Below, piece by piece: positions 16,385 to 25,134 of a stretch of DNA of 64,000 nt. The translations under genes and the position numbers were made by a program. This DNA is from Acidimicrobiales bacterium (GTDB lineage Bacteria; Actinomycetota; Acidimicrobiia; Acidimicrobiales; Iamiaceae), in contig JAGQSO010000203.1 in assembly GCA_020439505.1 (NCBI GenBank), forward strand, positions 1 to 64,000. Reading direction: 5' to 3'. Position 1 is the first letter of the stretch; every line of letters begins with the position of its first letter. The notes under the pieces were generated by a model that saw nothing but the letters and a program-made list of their open reading frames with translations, was not told the DNA's origin and made no database searches.

Positions 16385-18115
16385 ATGGGTAATACCGGAG
16401 ACACCCCGACGTCGGACCGTTCAACCCCCGACGTGCGCGATCTGGTGGATCTCCAACGGTTGATGCAGGTGATCGTCGACCACACCGCCGACGCCATTGT
16501 CCGCTTCGACCGGGACCTCCGATATGACTTCGTGAACGACCGGTCCGTCGAGATGGCCGGCATCCCCCGCGACCGCTTCCTCGGAAGCACCCAATCCGAC
16601 CTCGGTTACCCACCCGAGGAGGTCGCGGTCCGCGAAGAACGGATCGCCAAGGTGTTCGCCAGCGGCGACGTGACCACCTACCACGACACGATCACGAACC
16701 TCGAAGGTGAACGCCACTACGAGACGACCCTGCTACCCCAACGCGACGAACACGGTCGAGTGGCCCACGTGATCGTCACGTCCCGCGACGTCACCAGTAG
16801 GCACCTGGCCGAGGAAGCGCTGGTGCGGGCCGCGGCACGCGACCCACTGACCGGTCTGGCCAACCGGACCGCACTCGTCGACGTGCTCGAACAGTCACTG
16901 GCCAACATCGAGTCGACGAACCTGTCCACCGCGGTGCTCCTCATCGACCTGGACCGATTCAAGCTCGTCAACGACTCGCTCGGTCACTCCGTCGGCGACC
17001 GTCTGCTGTGCCTGGCGGCCGAACGTCTCCAGGCCCTGTCCCGCAGCGGCGACCTCGTCGCCCGACACGGCGGCGACGAGTTCGTCGTGGTCATGAGCGA
17101 TCTCAACGATCCGGCCGAGGCGGTGAGGACAGCCCTGCGGATCACCGAGGGGTTCCGACACCCGTTGCTCTCAGGCGACACCGAGTTGTCGACCACCACC
17201 AGCATCGGGATCTCGGTCACCGCCAGCACCAGACAGGGACTCGTCGACGCCACCGACCTGATCCGAGAGGCCGACACCGCGATGTATGTGGCCAAGGCCA
17301 ACGGTCGCGACGGGGTCGCGGTGTTCGACGAGACCCTGCGGGCCTCGGTGGACGACCGGCTCCGCACCGAGAACCAACTGCGGGGCGCGTTGGGCAGAGG
17401 TGAGATGGCGGTGTGGTACCAGCCCGAGGTGGACCTCCGCACCGGACAGATCCACTCGGCCGAAGCCCTGCTCCGCTGGCATCACCCGTCGGGCGAGGTC
17501 TACCCGGCGGCACGCTTCATCGAAGTCGCCGAGGACAGCGGGCTGATCGTGCCCCTCGGGGCCTGGGTTCTCGATCAGGTCGCGGCCCAGGCGGCCGAGT
17601 GGTCAGATCTGAACCTGTGCATCCGGATCAACCTGGCCCCCCGCCAGCTCAACGACCCCGAGCTGCTCGCGATCTTCGACGCCGCCCTGGCCCAACACGG
17701 CGCCCGTGCGAGCCAGATCTGCGCCGAGATCACCGAGACCGCCCTGCTGCACGACACACCGGCTGCCACCCGCAACCTCAACGGTCTGGTCGAGCGGGGT
17801 GTCTCGATCGCCATCGACGACTTCGGGACCGGGTACGCCTCGCTCACCTACCTCAGGCGGTACCACGTCGACGTGTTGAAGGTGGACCGAAGCTTCGTCA
17901 CCGACATCGTCACGTCGTCACGCGACCAGCGGTTGACCGCAGCGGTGGTGGCCATGGCCCGCCAACTCGACATCGTGGTGACGGCCGAAGGGGTCGAGAC
18001 CCGAGCCCAGGCCGACGTGGTGAGAACCCTGGGTTGCACGGGTGCCCAGGGGTATCTATGGAGCCCGGCGGTTCCACCGGCCGAGTTCGAGCTCATCGTC
18101 AAGCGACACCACTGA
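16385..18115 (+). CDS. PAS-GGDEF-EAL dual c-di-GMP enzyme
   Basis: The 576-residue protein starts at ATG 16385 after a GGGAAGGAC ribosome site. The frame is open far upstream, but that part overlaps other genes. A PAS domain (residues about 20-140, IVDHTADAIVRFDRDLRYDF) is followed by GGDEF (RHGGDEFVVVMSD, near residue 235) and EAL (HSAEALLRWHHPSGEV, near 358; EITETALL; IDDFGTGYASLTYL). Both catalytic motifs look intact, so it could make and break c-di-GMP, with PAS input setting the balance. No membrane segment is present. It is convergent with the amidase at 18128, 12 bases apart. Confidence 0.93.
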   Translation: MGNTGDTPTSDRSTPDVRDLVDLQRLMQVIVDHTADAIVRFDRDLRYDFVNDRSVEMAGIPRDRFLGSTQSDLGYPPEEVAVREERIAKVFASGDVTTYHDTITNLEGERHYETTLLPQRDEHGRVAHVIVTSRDVTSRHLAEEALVRAAARDPLTGLANRTALVDVLEQSLANIESTNLSTAVLLIDLDRFKLVNDSLGHSVGDRLLCLAAERLQALSRSGDLVARHGGDEFVVVMSDLNDPAEAVRTALRITEGFRHPLLSGDTELSTTTSIGISVTASTRQGLVDATDLIREADTAMYVAKANGRDGVAVFDETLRASVDDRLRTENQLRGALGRGEMAVWYQPEVDLRTGQIHSAEALLRWHHPSGEVYPAARFIEVAEDSGLIVPLGAWVLDQVAAQAAEWSDLNLCIRINLAPRQLNDPELLAIFDAALAQHGARASQICAEITETALLHDTPAATRNLNGLVERGVSIAIDDFGTGYASLTYLRRYHVDVLKVDRSFVTDIVTSSRDQRLTAAVVAMARQLDIVVTAEGVETRAQADVVRTLGCTGAQGYLWSPAVPPAEFELIVKRHH

Positions 18116-18127
18116 CCGTTCGCCTGA

Positions 18128-19585
18128 TCAGCCGGCCCAGACTCCGGGACGACGACCGAACCAGGGCTGGGCCGACTCCAACTGGGAAGCCACCCGGATG
18201 AGCACATCCTCGCGTCCGGGGGCGGCCACCAGCTGCACGCCGATCGGCAGACCTTCTGAGCTGAGGTGCAGCGGCAGCGAGATGGCGGGCTGCCCGGTGA
18301 TGTTGAAAGGCGCGGTGAAGGTAGCCAGGGGACTGGACCGGAACAGCCCCGTCAACGGTTCCTCCGCCGTACTGGCGAACTGGCCGAGGGTGGGGGGCAG
18401 CTCGGCGATGGTCGGCGTCAACAACAGGTCATGGTCGTTCCACCAGCCCACCAGCGAACGCGACGCTCGGTGAAGTCCCTCCACCGCCGCCAGGTACTGG
18501 GCGGCGCTCACCCCTCGGCCACCTTCGGCCAGGAACCAGGTGCCCGGCTCGACCCCGTCCTCGGGAACCGGCTCACCGGCCAGCTCGGCCATCCGGTCCA
18601 GCTCCCGGGCCACCCAGGCCCCGAACGCCACCAGGAAATGCCCGGTGGTGTCGGCCGAGGCGAGCCCGACGGGGTGATCCTCGGTGACCTGGTGGCCCAG
18701 CTCCAAGAGCAGGTCGGCGGTGGACCGCGTGGCCTGAGCCACCTGGGGGTCGGTGACGAAGGAGCCGTCAGGTGGCTGGGCCACCCAGCCGATGCGCAGG
18801 CTGCCCGGATCGGCACCCACCTCCGAGCGGTAGGCACGAACCGGCGGGCAGGCCCAGTAGGGGTCCCCCACCCCGGGTCCATGCACGGCATCGAGCAGGC
18901 CCGCGGCGTCCCGCACCGACCGGGTGACCGCCAGGCGGGCGACGAGCCCACCCCACGCTTCCCCCATCTCAGGGCCGAGGGTCACCCTTCCCCTGGAGGG
19001 CTTCAGCCCAACAAGTCCGCATTCGGAGGCCGGGATCCGGATGGACCCTCCGCCGTCACCGGCGTGGCCGACGGCGACGATCCCCGCCGCCACGGCGGCC
19101 GCCGATCCACCGCTCGAACCGCCGGTCGATCGGGTGGTGTCCCACGGGTTCCGGGTCGGCCCGTAGGCCGCTGGTTCGGTCGAGGTGACCAGTCCCAGCT
19201 CCGGCGTGTTCGTTCGACCGATGACGACCATTCCGGCCTTGGAGAAGCGGACGTTCAGCTCCGAGTTGGCCGTGGCCACGTAGCCGCGATCGCGCAGGAA
19301 GCGAGTACCCAGGTGGAGCGGCTCACCCGCCGAGGCCCCGTCCAGATCCTTCAGCACCATCGGCACTCCGGGGAACGCGCCGATCTGGGGATCGACAGCC
19401 ACGGCCTCGGACCGGGCGCGGTCGAAACGCTCGTGGATGATCGCGTTCAGTTCCGAGTTGACCCGCTCCGCCCGGCCGATGGCGGCCTCGACCATCTCCA
19501 AGGGGGAGACCTCTCCCGAGCGGACCAGATCCGCCTGGGCGGTGGCGTCGAGGGCGGCGAGATCGGAGGGGGTTACTGAGGTCAT
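18128..19585 (-). CDS. Amidase-signature (AS) family hydrolase
   Basis: The 485-residue enzyme has the Ser-Ser-Lys triad of the amidase signature family: Lys in [11 protein letters not shown] near residue 80 and the serines in [13 protein letters not shown] and [11 protein letters not shown]. The family hydrolyses carboxamides in the cytoplasm. The GatA-like motif spacing is normal, but gatC/gatB are not adjacent, so a general amidase is more likely than tRNA amidotransferase. The ATG at 19585 is preferred over a TTG two codons upstream. It stands alone, convergent with the PAS-GGDEF-EAL gene. It is paralogous in type to the amidase at 28221. Confidence 0.9.
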   Translation of the reverse strand: MTSVTPSDLAALDATAQADLVRSGEVSPLEMVEAAIGRAERVNSELNAIIHERFDRARSEAVAVDPQIGAFPGVPMVLKDLDGASAGEPLHLGTRFLRDRGYVATANSELNVRFSKAGMVVIGRTNTPELGLVTSTEPAAYGPTRNPWDTTRSTGGSSGGSAAAVAAGIVAVGHAGDGGGSIRIPASECGLVGLKPSRGRVTLGPEMGEAWGGLVARLAVTRSVRDAAGLLDAVHGPGVGDPYWACPPVRAYRSEVGADPGSLRIGWVAQPPDGSFVTDPQVAQATRSTADLLLELGHQVTEDHPVGLASADTTGHFLVAFGAWVARELDRMAELAGEPVPEDGVEPGTWFLAEGGRGVSAAQYLAAVEGLHRASRSLVGWWNDHDLLLTPTIAELPPTLGQFASTAEEPLTGLFRSSPLATFTAPFNITGQPAISLPLHLSSEGLPIGVQLVAAPGREDVLIRVASQLESAQPWFGRRPGVWAG

Positions 19586-19600
19586 CCCCAAGAAGGTAAG

Positions 19601-19635
19601 CCACCGACCGGCCCTAGGGGGTGGCCGGCCGGTGG
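19601..19635. other. Imperfect GC-rich hairpin in an intergenic gap
   Basis: CCACCGACCGGCC (19601-19613) pairs with GGCCGGCCGGTGG (19623-19635) with one mismatch and a 9-base loop. It lies in the 198-base gap between the glycerate kinase stop and the amidase start; no gene is seen in that gap. It might end the trehalose operon transcript, but it is about 150 bases past that stop and lacks a T run. Confidence 0.35.
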
Positions 19636-19783
19636 CCCACGATGCTCATTACCGGCTCGGAGAGTCCACCCCAGGCCAGGAGCAACGCGGCTCTCGCCTC
19701 CTGGTGACCATGGTGGTCGGTCGGGGGCGCGCGATGCGTGAGTCCGATCGCGCTCGTCTGGGGGGGGCGGTCGGCGGCAGCGG

Positions 19784-20785
19784 TCAGCGCTGCGCCAGCA
19801 ACCGGAGGTGGTCGTCGACCACCTCGCGGACACAGCCGAGCGGGTCCGCCATCGAACGCTCCCGGCCGAAGCGTTCGACCAGGCTGACGGCGTCGACCCC
19901 GGCCGGTATCTCGTCGAACACCTCTCCCGCCACCACCAGAACCGGCACCCCCACCTCCGACGCGAGGTTCACCACCCCGCCCACCACCTTTCCATCGAAG
20001 GACGCGCCGTCCACGAAACCCTCACCGGTGACCACCAGGTCCACCCGTTCCATGGCCCCCAGAAGATCGAGTTCCTCGGCGATCAGGTCGAACCCGGACA
20101 CGATCTCGGCCCCCAGGGCCATGAGGCCACCGGCCAGACCCCCGGCCGCCCCGGCTCCGGGCACCACGTCGACCTCCACCCCGAAGTCGCTCCGGTACAG
20201 CTGGACCAGCCTCTCCAGACGTCGGGTCAGGAGATCGACCTGGTGAGCGCTTGCCCCCTTCTGGGCCCCGAACTCCACCGCCGCCCGAGTGAAGGCGGTA
20301 CGTACATCCACCGCGGCCACAAGCTCGACGCCGCGGAGCCGGGCGACGGGGGACAGCGCCTTCACCGCGCCGAGACCGCCGTCGGTGGTGGCCGAACCGC
20401 CGTGGCCGATGATGACCTTGCGGGCTCCGGCATCGAGGGCCGCTCCGATCAGTTCGCCGGTTCCCGCCGTGGTGGCGGCCAGGGCGTCGTTTTCGGCGGC
20501 ACCACCGGCGAGAACCAGCCCCGATGCCCGCGCCATCTCGATGACCGCTCGGCGCCCGTCGAGGCGCCATCCGGCCTCCACCGGTTGCCCTGACGGACCC
20601 GTGACGAGGGCGGTGCGATTGGCGCCGCCGAACACGTCGAGGAATCCTTCGCCCCCGTCACTCAGCGGAACCCGGCGGGTCCGCCCTCCCCGGCCCTCGA
20701 CCGCCGCAGCGATGGCGCCGGCGACGTCGTCGGCCGTCGCGGTGCCCCGGAACTTGTCAGGAGCGGCCAGGACCCGCACGGCCAT
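19784..20785 (-). CDS. Glycerate kinase (GlxK/GarK family)
   Basis: This 333-residue protein starts at the ATG at 20785 (MAVRVLAAPDKFRGT). The LAAPDKFRGTATA opening, PLSDGGEGFLDVFGG and the glycine-rich IGHGGSATTDGGLGA segment near residue 125 are hallmarks of family-1 glycerate kinases. These phosphorylate D-glycerate to 2- or 3-phosphoglycerate. The start lies 29 bases inside the end of otsA, so the two are translationally linked. Why a glycerate kinase follows a trehalose pathway is unclear; supply or salvage of a glycerate-containing solute is one inference. Confidence 0.92.
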   Translation of the reverse strand: MAVRVLAAPDKFRGTATADDVAGAIAAAVEGRGGRTRRVPLSDGGEGFLDVFGGANRTALVTGPSGQPVEAGWRLDGRRAVIEMARASGLVLAGGAAENDALAATTAGTGELIGAALDAGARKVIIGHGGSATTDGGLGAVKALSPVARLRGVELVAAVDVRTAFTRAAVEFGAQKGASAHQVDLLTRRLERLVQLYRSDFGVEVDVVPGAGAAGGLAGGLMALGAEIVSGFDLIAEELDLLGAMERVDLVVTGEGFVDGASFDGKVVGGVVNLASEVGVPVLVVAGEVFDEIPAGVDAVSLVERFGRERSMADPLGCVREVVDDHLRLLAQR

Positions 20786-22190
20786 CCCCAGCGGCGACCA
20801 CCTGGTCGGCCAACCACGCCTCAGGCGTGCGGTGCGCCGCTGCGGTGCGCCACGTCTCCGCCCGACGCACCCGCTCGTCGCCGGCCACGTCGAGCGCCTC
20901 GGCGATGGCGCCGGCCGTCTGATCGACATCGAAGGGATCAGACCGCCAGGCCAGCGCCGACAACTCCTCCCACGCCCCTGCTTCGGGGGACAGGACGAGC
21001 TGGGCGTGACGACCGTTCAACAGCGCCGCTTCCTTGGCCACCAGGTTCAGGCCGTCACGAATCGGGTTGACCACGACCACATCGGCCCGGGCCAGGGCGG
21101 CCATCGAGCGGGGGTAGTCGTCGACCGGGTCGTAGTGGATGGGCTGCCAGTCCGGGTTTCCGAAGCGGCGGTTGACCCGCTCCACCACCTCCAGCACCGA
21201 CCGGTGGTAGCGATCGTAAGCATCCACCCCCAGGCGGGACGGATAGCAGTAGGCACCGAACACCACTCTCCCGTGGCGTTCAGGCTGGTTCTCCAACATG
21301 GACTCGAAGGCCAGGAATCCCCTCAGGAGGTTCTTGGACAGTTCGATGCGATCGACCCTGACCACGAAATCCCGATCGCCGACCATCCGATCCAGTTCGG
21401 AGAGCGCGGTGGCAAACTCCTGGGAGGCGGCGGTCCGCTCCAGGTCGCCGATGTCAGGACCGAGCGGAGCCACGAACACCGCAGGCGGCACCACCCCCTG
21501 GGCCCGGCACGAGGCCTCGAAGTCCTCCGCCCACCTGCGGGTGTGGAACCCGCAGCGGTGATGGGCGCCGAGACCCTCGATCAGCTCCGCTCGGGCGCCG
21601 GCGGGAAGCATCCGCAACCAGTCCGGGGGAGCGAAGGGCGTGTGACTGAAGTGAACCAGGGTTAGGTCCGGGCGCGTCCGACGCAGGACCGGCGCCGTCA
21701 TGCACAGGTGGTAGTCCTGGATCAACACCACAGCACCGGGCGGAGCATCCTCGGCCACCGCCTCGGCGAAGGCCCGGTTGACCCGGCGGTGCGCGGCCCA
21801 CGGACCGTCCATCCACTGCGACGACCAGGACGGCTCGTACACCGGGTCCCACAGGCCGTGGTGAACGAACCAGAGGGCCTCGTTGCACACCTCGTCGTAG
21901 TGACCCGACCAGGTGTCAGGCTCGAAGGCCAACAGGCGGATCCGATACCCCTCCGCCTCGGTCACCCCCCGTCGGGCCACGACCTCGTCTCCGGCGCTCA
22001 TCGCCGCTGCGACCCACGTGACGCCGGTGTCGCGCAGCAGCGGCCCGAGGGCCGAGACGAGTCCCCCCGCCCCCCGCCGCGCCACCGGCTCCCCTCCACC
22101 GTCGGGGACCACGAACGAAACCGGTCCACGGTTCGACACCAAGACCAGGGGCCGATCTTGGCCCAATGCCGCCAGCGGTGCCTCAGCCAC
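20757..22190 (-). CDS. otsA: Trehalose-6-phosphate synthase-like GT20 glycosyltransferase
   Basis: The 477-residue GT20 enzyme normally joins glucose from a nucleotide donor to glucose-6-phosphate. Motifs: RGAGGLVSAL near residue 40, IQDYHLCMTAPVLRR, HFSHTPFAPPDWLRMLP, and NPIRDGLNLVAKE in the donor site. The classic GVDRLDYxKG motif reads RVDRIELSKN here, a variant I associate with the actinobacterial branch, which includes GDP-glucose-using enzymes and pseudo-glycosyltransferases. Donor and acceptor are therefore less certain than the family. Its GTG start overlaps the otsB stop by eight bases, and its end overlaps the glycerate kinase. Confidence 0.88.
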   Translation of the reverse strand: MAEAPLAALGQDRPLVLVSNRGPVSFVVPDGGGEPVARRGAGGLVSALGPLLRDTGVTWVAAAMSAGDEVVARRGVTEAEGYRIRLLAFEPDTWSGHYDEVCNEALWFVHHGLWDPVYEPSWSSQWMDGPWAAHRRVNRAFAEAVAEDAPPGAVVLIQDYHLCMTAPVLRRTRPDLTLVHFSHTPFAPPDWLRMLPAGARAELIEGLGAHHRCGFHTRRWAEDFEASCRAQGVVPPAVFVAPLGPDIGDLERTAASQEFATALSELDRMVGDRDFVVRVDRIELSKNLLRGFLAFESMLENQPERHGRVVFGAYCYPSRLGVDAYDRYHRSVLEVVERVNRRFGNPDWQPIHYDPVDDYPRSMAALARADVVVVNPIRDGLNLVAKEAALLNGRHAQLVLSPEAGAWEELSALAWRSDPFDVDQTAGAIAEALDVAGDERVRRAETWRTAAAHRTPEAWLADQVVAAGDGRAGPGRS

Positions 22191-22974
22191 CGCTGACCTC
22201 TTCCTCCGGTCGACGATCTTCGGCGAGCAAGGCGTCGAGAAGGGTCATCACCTCATCCTCGTCGATGCTCAGGTCGGAAGCGTCGACCACCCGTGGATCG
22301 GTCTCGGCCGAGACGACCGCGACCCTCACCGTCCGCAGGCCCCGCTCACCCAGTTCGCCGACCGAGGCGAAGGCCGCCAGGTCGCCGACGTCGTCGCCGG
22401 CGAACAGCACCGACTCGACCTCTTCGACCGCCGACGTGAGGGCGTGCACCGCGGTCCCCTTGTCGACGGTCACCGGTGGATGCAGCTCGAATGACATCCG
22501 TGCCGGCCGCAACCAAAGCTCGTGTTCATCGGACAGGCGCGAGGCCAGCGATTGGACCGCGCCTTCGGCCCCAGGACTTCGCCGGTGGTGGATGGTCATC
22601 GACAGGCGCTTGTCCTCGATCTCCACCCCGTCGAGGAGCGGGTCGGCTCCGACGGCATGGCGGGCCGCCGCTACCGCCGCTGCCACCTTGGCAACCCAGC
22701 GGCCCGCGGTGGCATCGGTGAGAACCGTGCCCTCGCCATCGGAGCTCTCCAACCCGTACAACCCTGACAGGACCACCCCGGCGGGCAGTCGGGACGCCAG
22801 GAAATCCACCGGGCGGCCCGAGATCACGGCGACCTGCCGGTACCGGCCCACCAAGCTCGTCAACCTCTCCACCACCCCCGGTCGCGGCACCGCGCAGGCC
22901 GGGTCGTCGACGATGGCCGAGAGGGTCCCGTCGAAGTCGAAGAGCAGCACCGCCCGGTCGGGGCGACGGGTCAC
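22183..22974 (-). CDS. otsB: Trehalose-6-phosphate phosphatase
   Basis: This 263-residue HAD-superfamily phosphatase removes phosphate from trehalose-6-phosphate. The catalytic aspartates are in LLFDFDGTLSAI near residue 12, with VISGRPVDFL as the second HAD motif and FAGDDVGDLAAF as the metal-binding motif near the C-terminus. It starts at GTG, 35 bases after the LytR_C gene; a slightly longer N-terminus cannot be excluded. It precedes and overlaps otsA, so the pair is a standard two-step trehalose pathway in the cytoplasm, likely for osmotic or desiccation protection. Confidence 0.93.
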   Translation of the reverse strand: MTRRPDRAVLLFDFDGTLSAIVDDPACAVPRPGVVERLTSLVGRYRQVAVISGRPVDFLASRLPAGVVLSGLYGLESSDGEGTVLTDATAGRWVAKVAAAVAAARHAVGADPLLDGVEIEDKRLSMTIHHRRSPGAEGAVQSLASRLSDEHELWLRPARMSFELHPPVTVDKGTAVHALTSAVEEVESVLFAGDDVGDLAAFASVGELGERGLRTVRVAVVSAETDPRVVDASDLSIDEDEVMTLLDALLAEDRRPEEEVSGG

Positions 22975-23009
22975 CGGCTCGAGCGCGGCGACGAGGCGGG
23001 CCTGGGTGC

Positions 23010-23615
23010 TCAGTTGGTCGATGAGGTGGTCGAGCCGGAGGAGGCCGGCGCGGTGTCGGGACCGAGCACCACCACCACGTTCGCCTTGTCGGCACCGGGA
23101 CCCACCGTCGTGGAAGGCATCGCCTTGACGGCACTGGCCGCCTTGCCTATTACGAGGGCGACGGCCTCGGCCTCGGCCTGGTATCCGTCGGCGTAGTACA
23201 CGGTGGTGCTGGTGACGTTGCTGGCCGCGTTGGAAGGAGGCTGCATCACGTAGCCCTTCTCGCCGATGGTGTCGCTGGTCGACCGGGCGGTTCCGGCCGG
23301 CCCACCGCCGTTGAGTACCAGGACCTTGACCTCACCGGGATCACGGGTGCCGTCGGTGGGAGCGCTCGAAGAGGTGGTGGTCTGGTCCGGGGTGGTCGTG
23401 GTGACCTCACCGGGTTCGGTGTCACCGAGCCCGGAGATGTCGATCGTCGTAACCGGACCGCCGTCCCCGCCGGCGGCGACCTGGGTGCCGCCGTCGCCGC
23501 CGCTGGTCAGCAGGAGCAGGAGCCCCACAACCACCGCCACCGCCAGAACGGCCAGTCCACGGGCGTTGGCATCGAACCCTCCGGGCTTTTTCTCAGATGA
23601 AGCATTGGCGGCCAT
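23010..23615 (-). CDS. Membrane-anchored protein with a LytR_C domain
   Basis: The 201-residue product starts at ATG 23615 (MAANASSEKKPGG). One membrane helix (LAVLAVAVVVGLLLLL, residues about 20-36) is followed by a long Ser/Thr/Gly/Asp linker (TTTTPDQTTTSSSAPTDG). The globular end begins EVKVLVLNGGGPAGTA, the signature of the LytR C-terminal domain, and holds VYYADGYQAEAEAVA. LytR_C domains occur with cell-wall polymer ligases but here the catalytic LCP domain is absent. It is expected to act outside the membrane near the wall. It is first in the otsBA transcript. Confidence 0.82.
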   Translation of the reverse strand: MAANASSEKKPGGFDANARGLAVLAVAVVVGLLLLLTSGGDGGTQVAAGGDGGPVTTIDISGLGDTEPGEVTTTTPDQTTTSSSAPTDGTRDPGEVKVLVLNGGGPAGTARSTSDTIGEKGYVMQPPSNAASNVTSTTVYYADGYQAEAEAVALVIGKAASAVKAMPSTTVGPGADKANVVVVLGPDTAPASSGSTTSSTN

Positions 23616-23681
23616 CGGACCAGCGTTGTCGGCGTGGCCATGTGATGCAAGCACCCACCGTGGGGCGGCCCGCTCAGGCGG

Positions 23682-24965
23682 TCACGAAAGGCGTCGTTTG
23701 TCCTGGTACATGGCGGCATCCGCCCGACCCAGCAGGTCCCATGGCTCATCGCCGGGGCTCGAACGGGTGACCCCGACGCTCACTCCCACGCCTTCGCGGC
23801 GCGCCGCATCGTTGGACTCCACCGCGGCGCGGATCCGTTCGACCAACCCGATGTCACCTTGGTTGTCACCGACCGGGGAGACCACCACGAACTCGTCGCC
23901 GCCCACCCGGGCCACGGCGTCTTCGTCGCGCACCGCGCCGCGTAGGGCACCGGCCACTTCGGCCAGCAGGGAGTCACCGGCGGCATGGCCACCACGATCG
24001 TTCACCCCCTTGAACCCGTCCAGGTCGACGAAGGCCACCAGGAAATCGGTCCCGGCGGCCAGGAGAGCCGCCAGGCGGTCGAGGAGCCAGGACCGGTTCG
24101 GCAGTCCGGTGAGGGCATCGTGGTTGGCGCGGTGCTCGAGGTGGCGCTCGTGGGCGAGGCGGTTGGTGACGTCCTCCAAAGTCACCACGACGAACTGCAC
24201 CTGATCCCCCGTCCCTTCGCCCACCCTGGAAACGAAGCGGGCTGACAGGAGCCGGGGCGGATCGGTCTGGATCTCGGCTACGAAGCTCTCTCGCCCGGGG
24301 GCGGCCCGAAGGCGCCGGAGAATCGCCAGGATCTCCTCCTGGTCGGCTTCGGCGAACTTGGCCGGAACCAGGCTGTCGAGGAGCGCGTCACGGTCGGTGC
24401 CCAACAGGTCGGCCGCCATCTGGTTCACGAACACCACGTCCCCGAAGGCGTCGAGTAGCACCAGGCCGATCGGCAGGTGGTCGCCGGCACCGATCTGAAC
24501 CGTGGCCGCCACCTCGGCCGGAAGCGACGGGGCATCCGCGGGTTGCCGGTCCGGCACCGATCGGGACACGACAACGATGCCCTGGAGCACCGGGTCGTCG
24601 AGACGGTTGTGGATCTCCACGTCGAACATCCCATAGGAGCCGTCGCCGCGCTGGGCCCGAACCTCGAACGAGGTGCGCCAGCCGGTCGGGGACTCCATCG
24701 CCCTCTGGGCATAGCCGGCCACCCGCTCCACGTCGTCGGGATGCATGAAGCTGAAGGGGTGGCTGCCGGCCGCGTTCCCCCGGCCCAACACGCCCCCAGG
24801 TGGCCCCAGGTCGGCCGACACCGACCAGTCGCGACGCACCACCATCACCGACATGTCCAGGTACGGCACCAGTCGGGCCAGGATCTCGGGCGCGGGAAGC
24901 TCGCTCAGCTCGGCTTCCTCGTGGTTTCCCGATGAGAGCCCCTGCACTGTGGTCCCGATCCCCAT
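23682..24965 (-). CDS. PAS-PAS-GGDEF diguanylate cyclase
   Basis: This 427-residue protein starts at ATG 24965 (MGIGTTVQGLSSG); the frame extends 20 codons upstream. Two PAS-like sensors come first: MSVMVVRRDWSVSADLG, and then IGLVLLDAFGDVVFVNQMA near residue 190. A short helix NRLAHERHLEHRANHDALTG leads into a GGDEF domain with AFVDLDGFKGVND and intact ARVGGDEFVVVS. It should synthesise c-di-GMP in the cytoplasm in response to an unknown signal. No EAL domain and no membrane segment are present. It is divergent from the His-rich membrane protein gene, 169 bases apart. Confidence 0.9.
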   Translation of the reverse strand: MGIGTTVQGLSSGNHEEAELSELPAPEILARLVPYLDMSVMVVRRDWSVSADLGPPGGVLGRGNAAGSHPFSFMHPDDVERVAGYAQRAMESPTGWRTSFEVRAQRGDGSYGMFDVEIHNRLDDPVLQGIVVVSRSVPDRQPADAPSLPAEVAATVQIGAGDHLPIGLVLLDAFGDVVFVNQMAADLLGTDRDALLDSLVPAKFAEADQEEILAILRRLRAAPGRESFVAEIQTDPPRLLSARFVSRVGEGTGDQVQFVVVTLEDVTNRLAHERHLEHRANHDALTGLPNRSWLLDRLAALLAAGTDFLVAFVDLDGFKGVNDRGGHAAGDSLLAEVAGALRGAVRDEDAVARVGGDEFVVVSPVGDNQGDIGLVERIRAAVESNDAARREGVGVSVGVTRSSPGDEPWDLLGRADAAMYQDKRRLS

Positions 24966-25134
24966 CTCGTTTGGTGGCCCGACGATAGGCAGTTCCGAAC
25001 ACCTATAGCCACACCTCGGCCCCACCGGGCATGAACTTGCACGATCGATGCAAACAAGTAGCGTTGAGTGGTCGTCGGGCTACGCCGTGGGACGACATCC
25101 AGGGGAAACAACTCACACGACAAGGGGTCGCGCC

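Noticed and set aside
19592-19783. Short open frames between the amidase and glycerate kinase
   Set aside because: No ribosome site, no recognisable protein, and Arg/Pro-rich composition; only a hairpin and a G8 run are seen.
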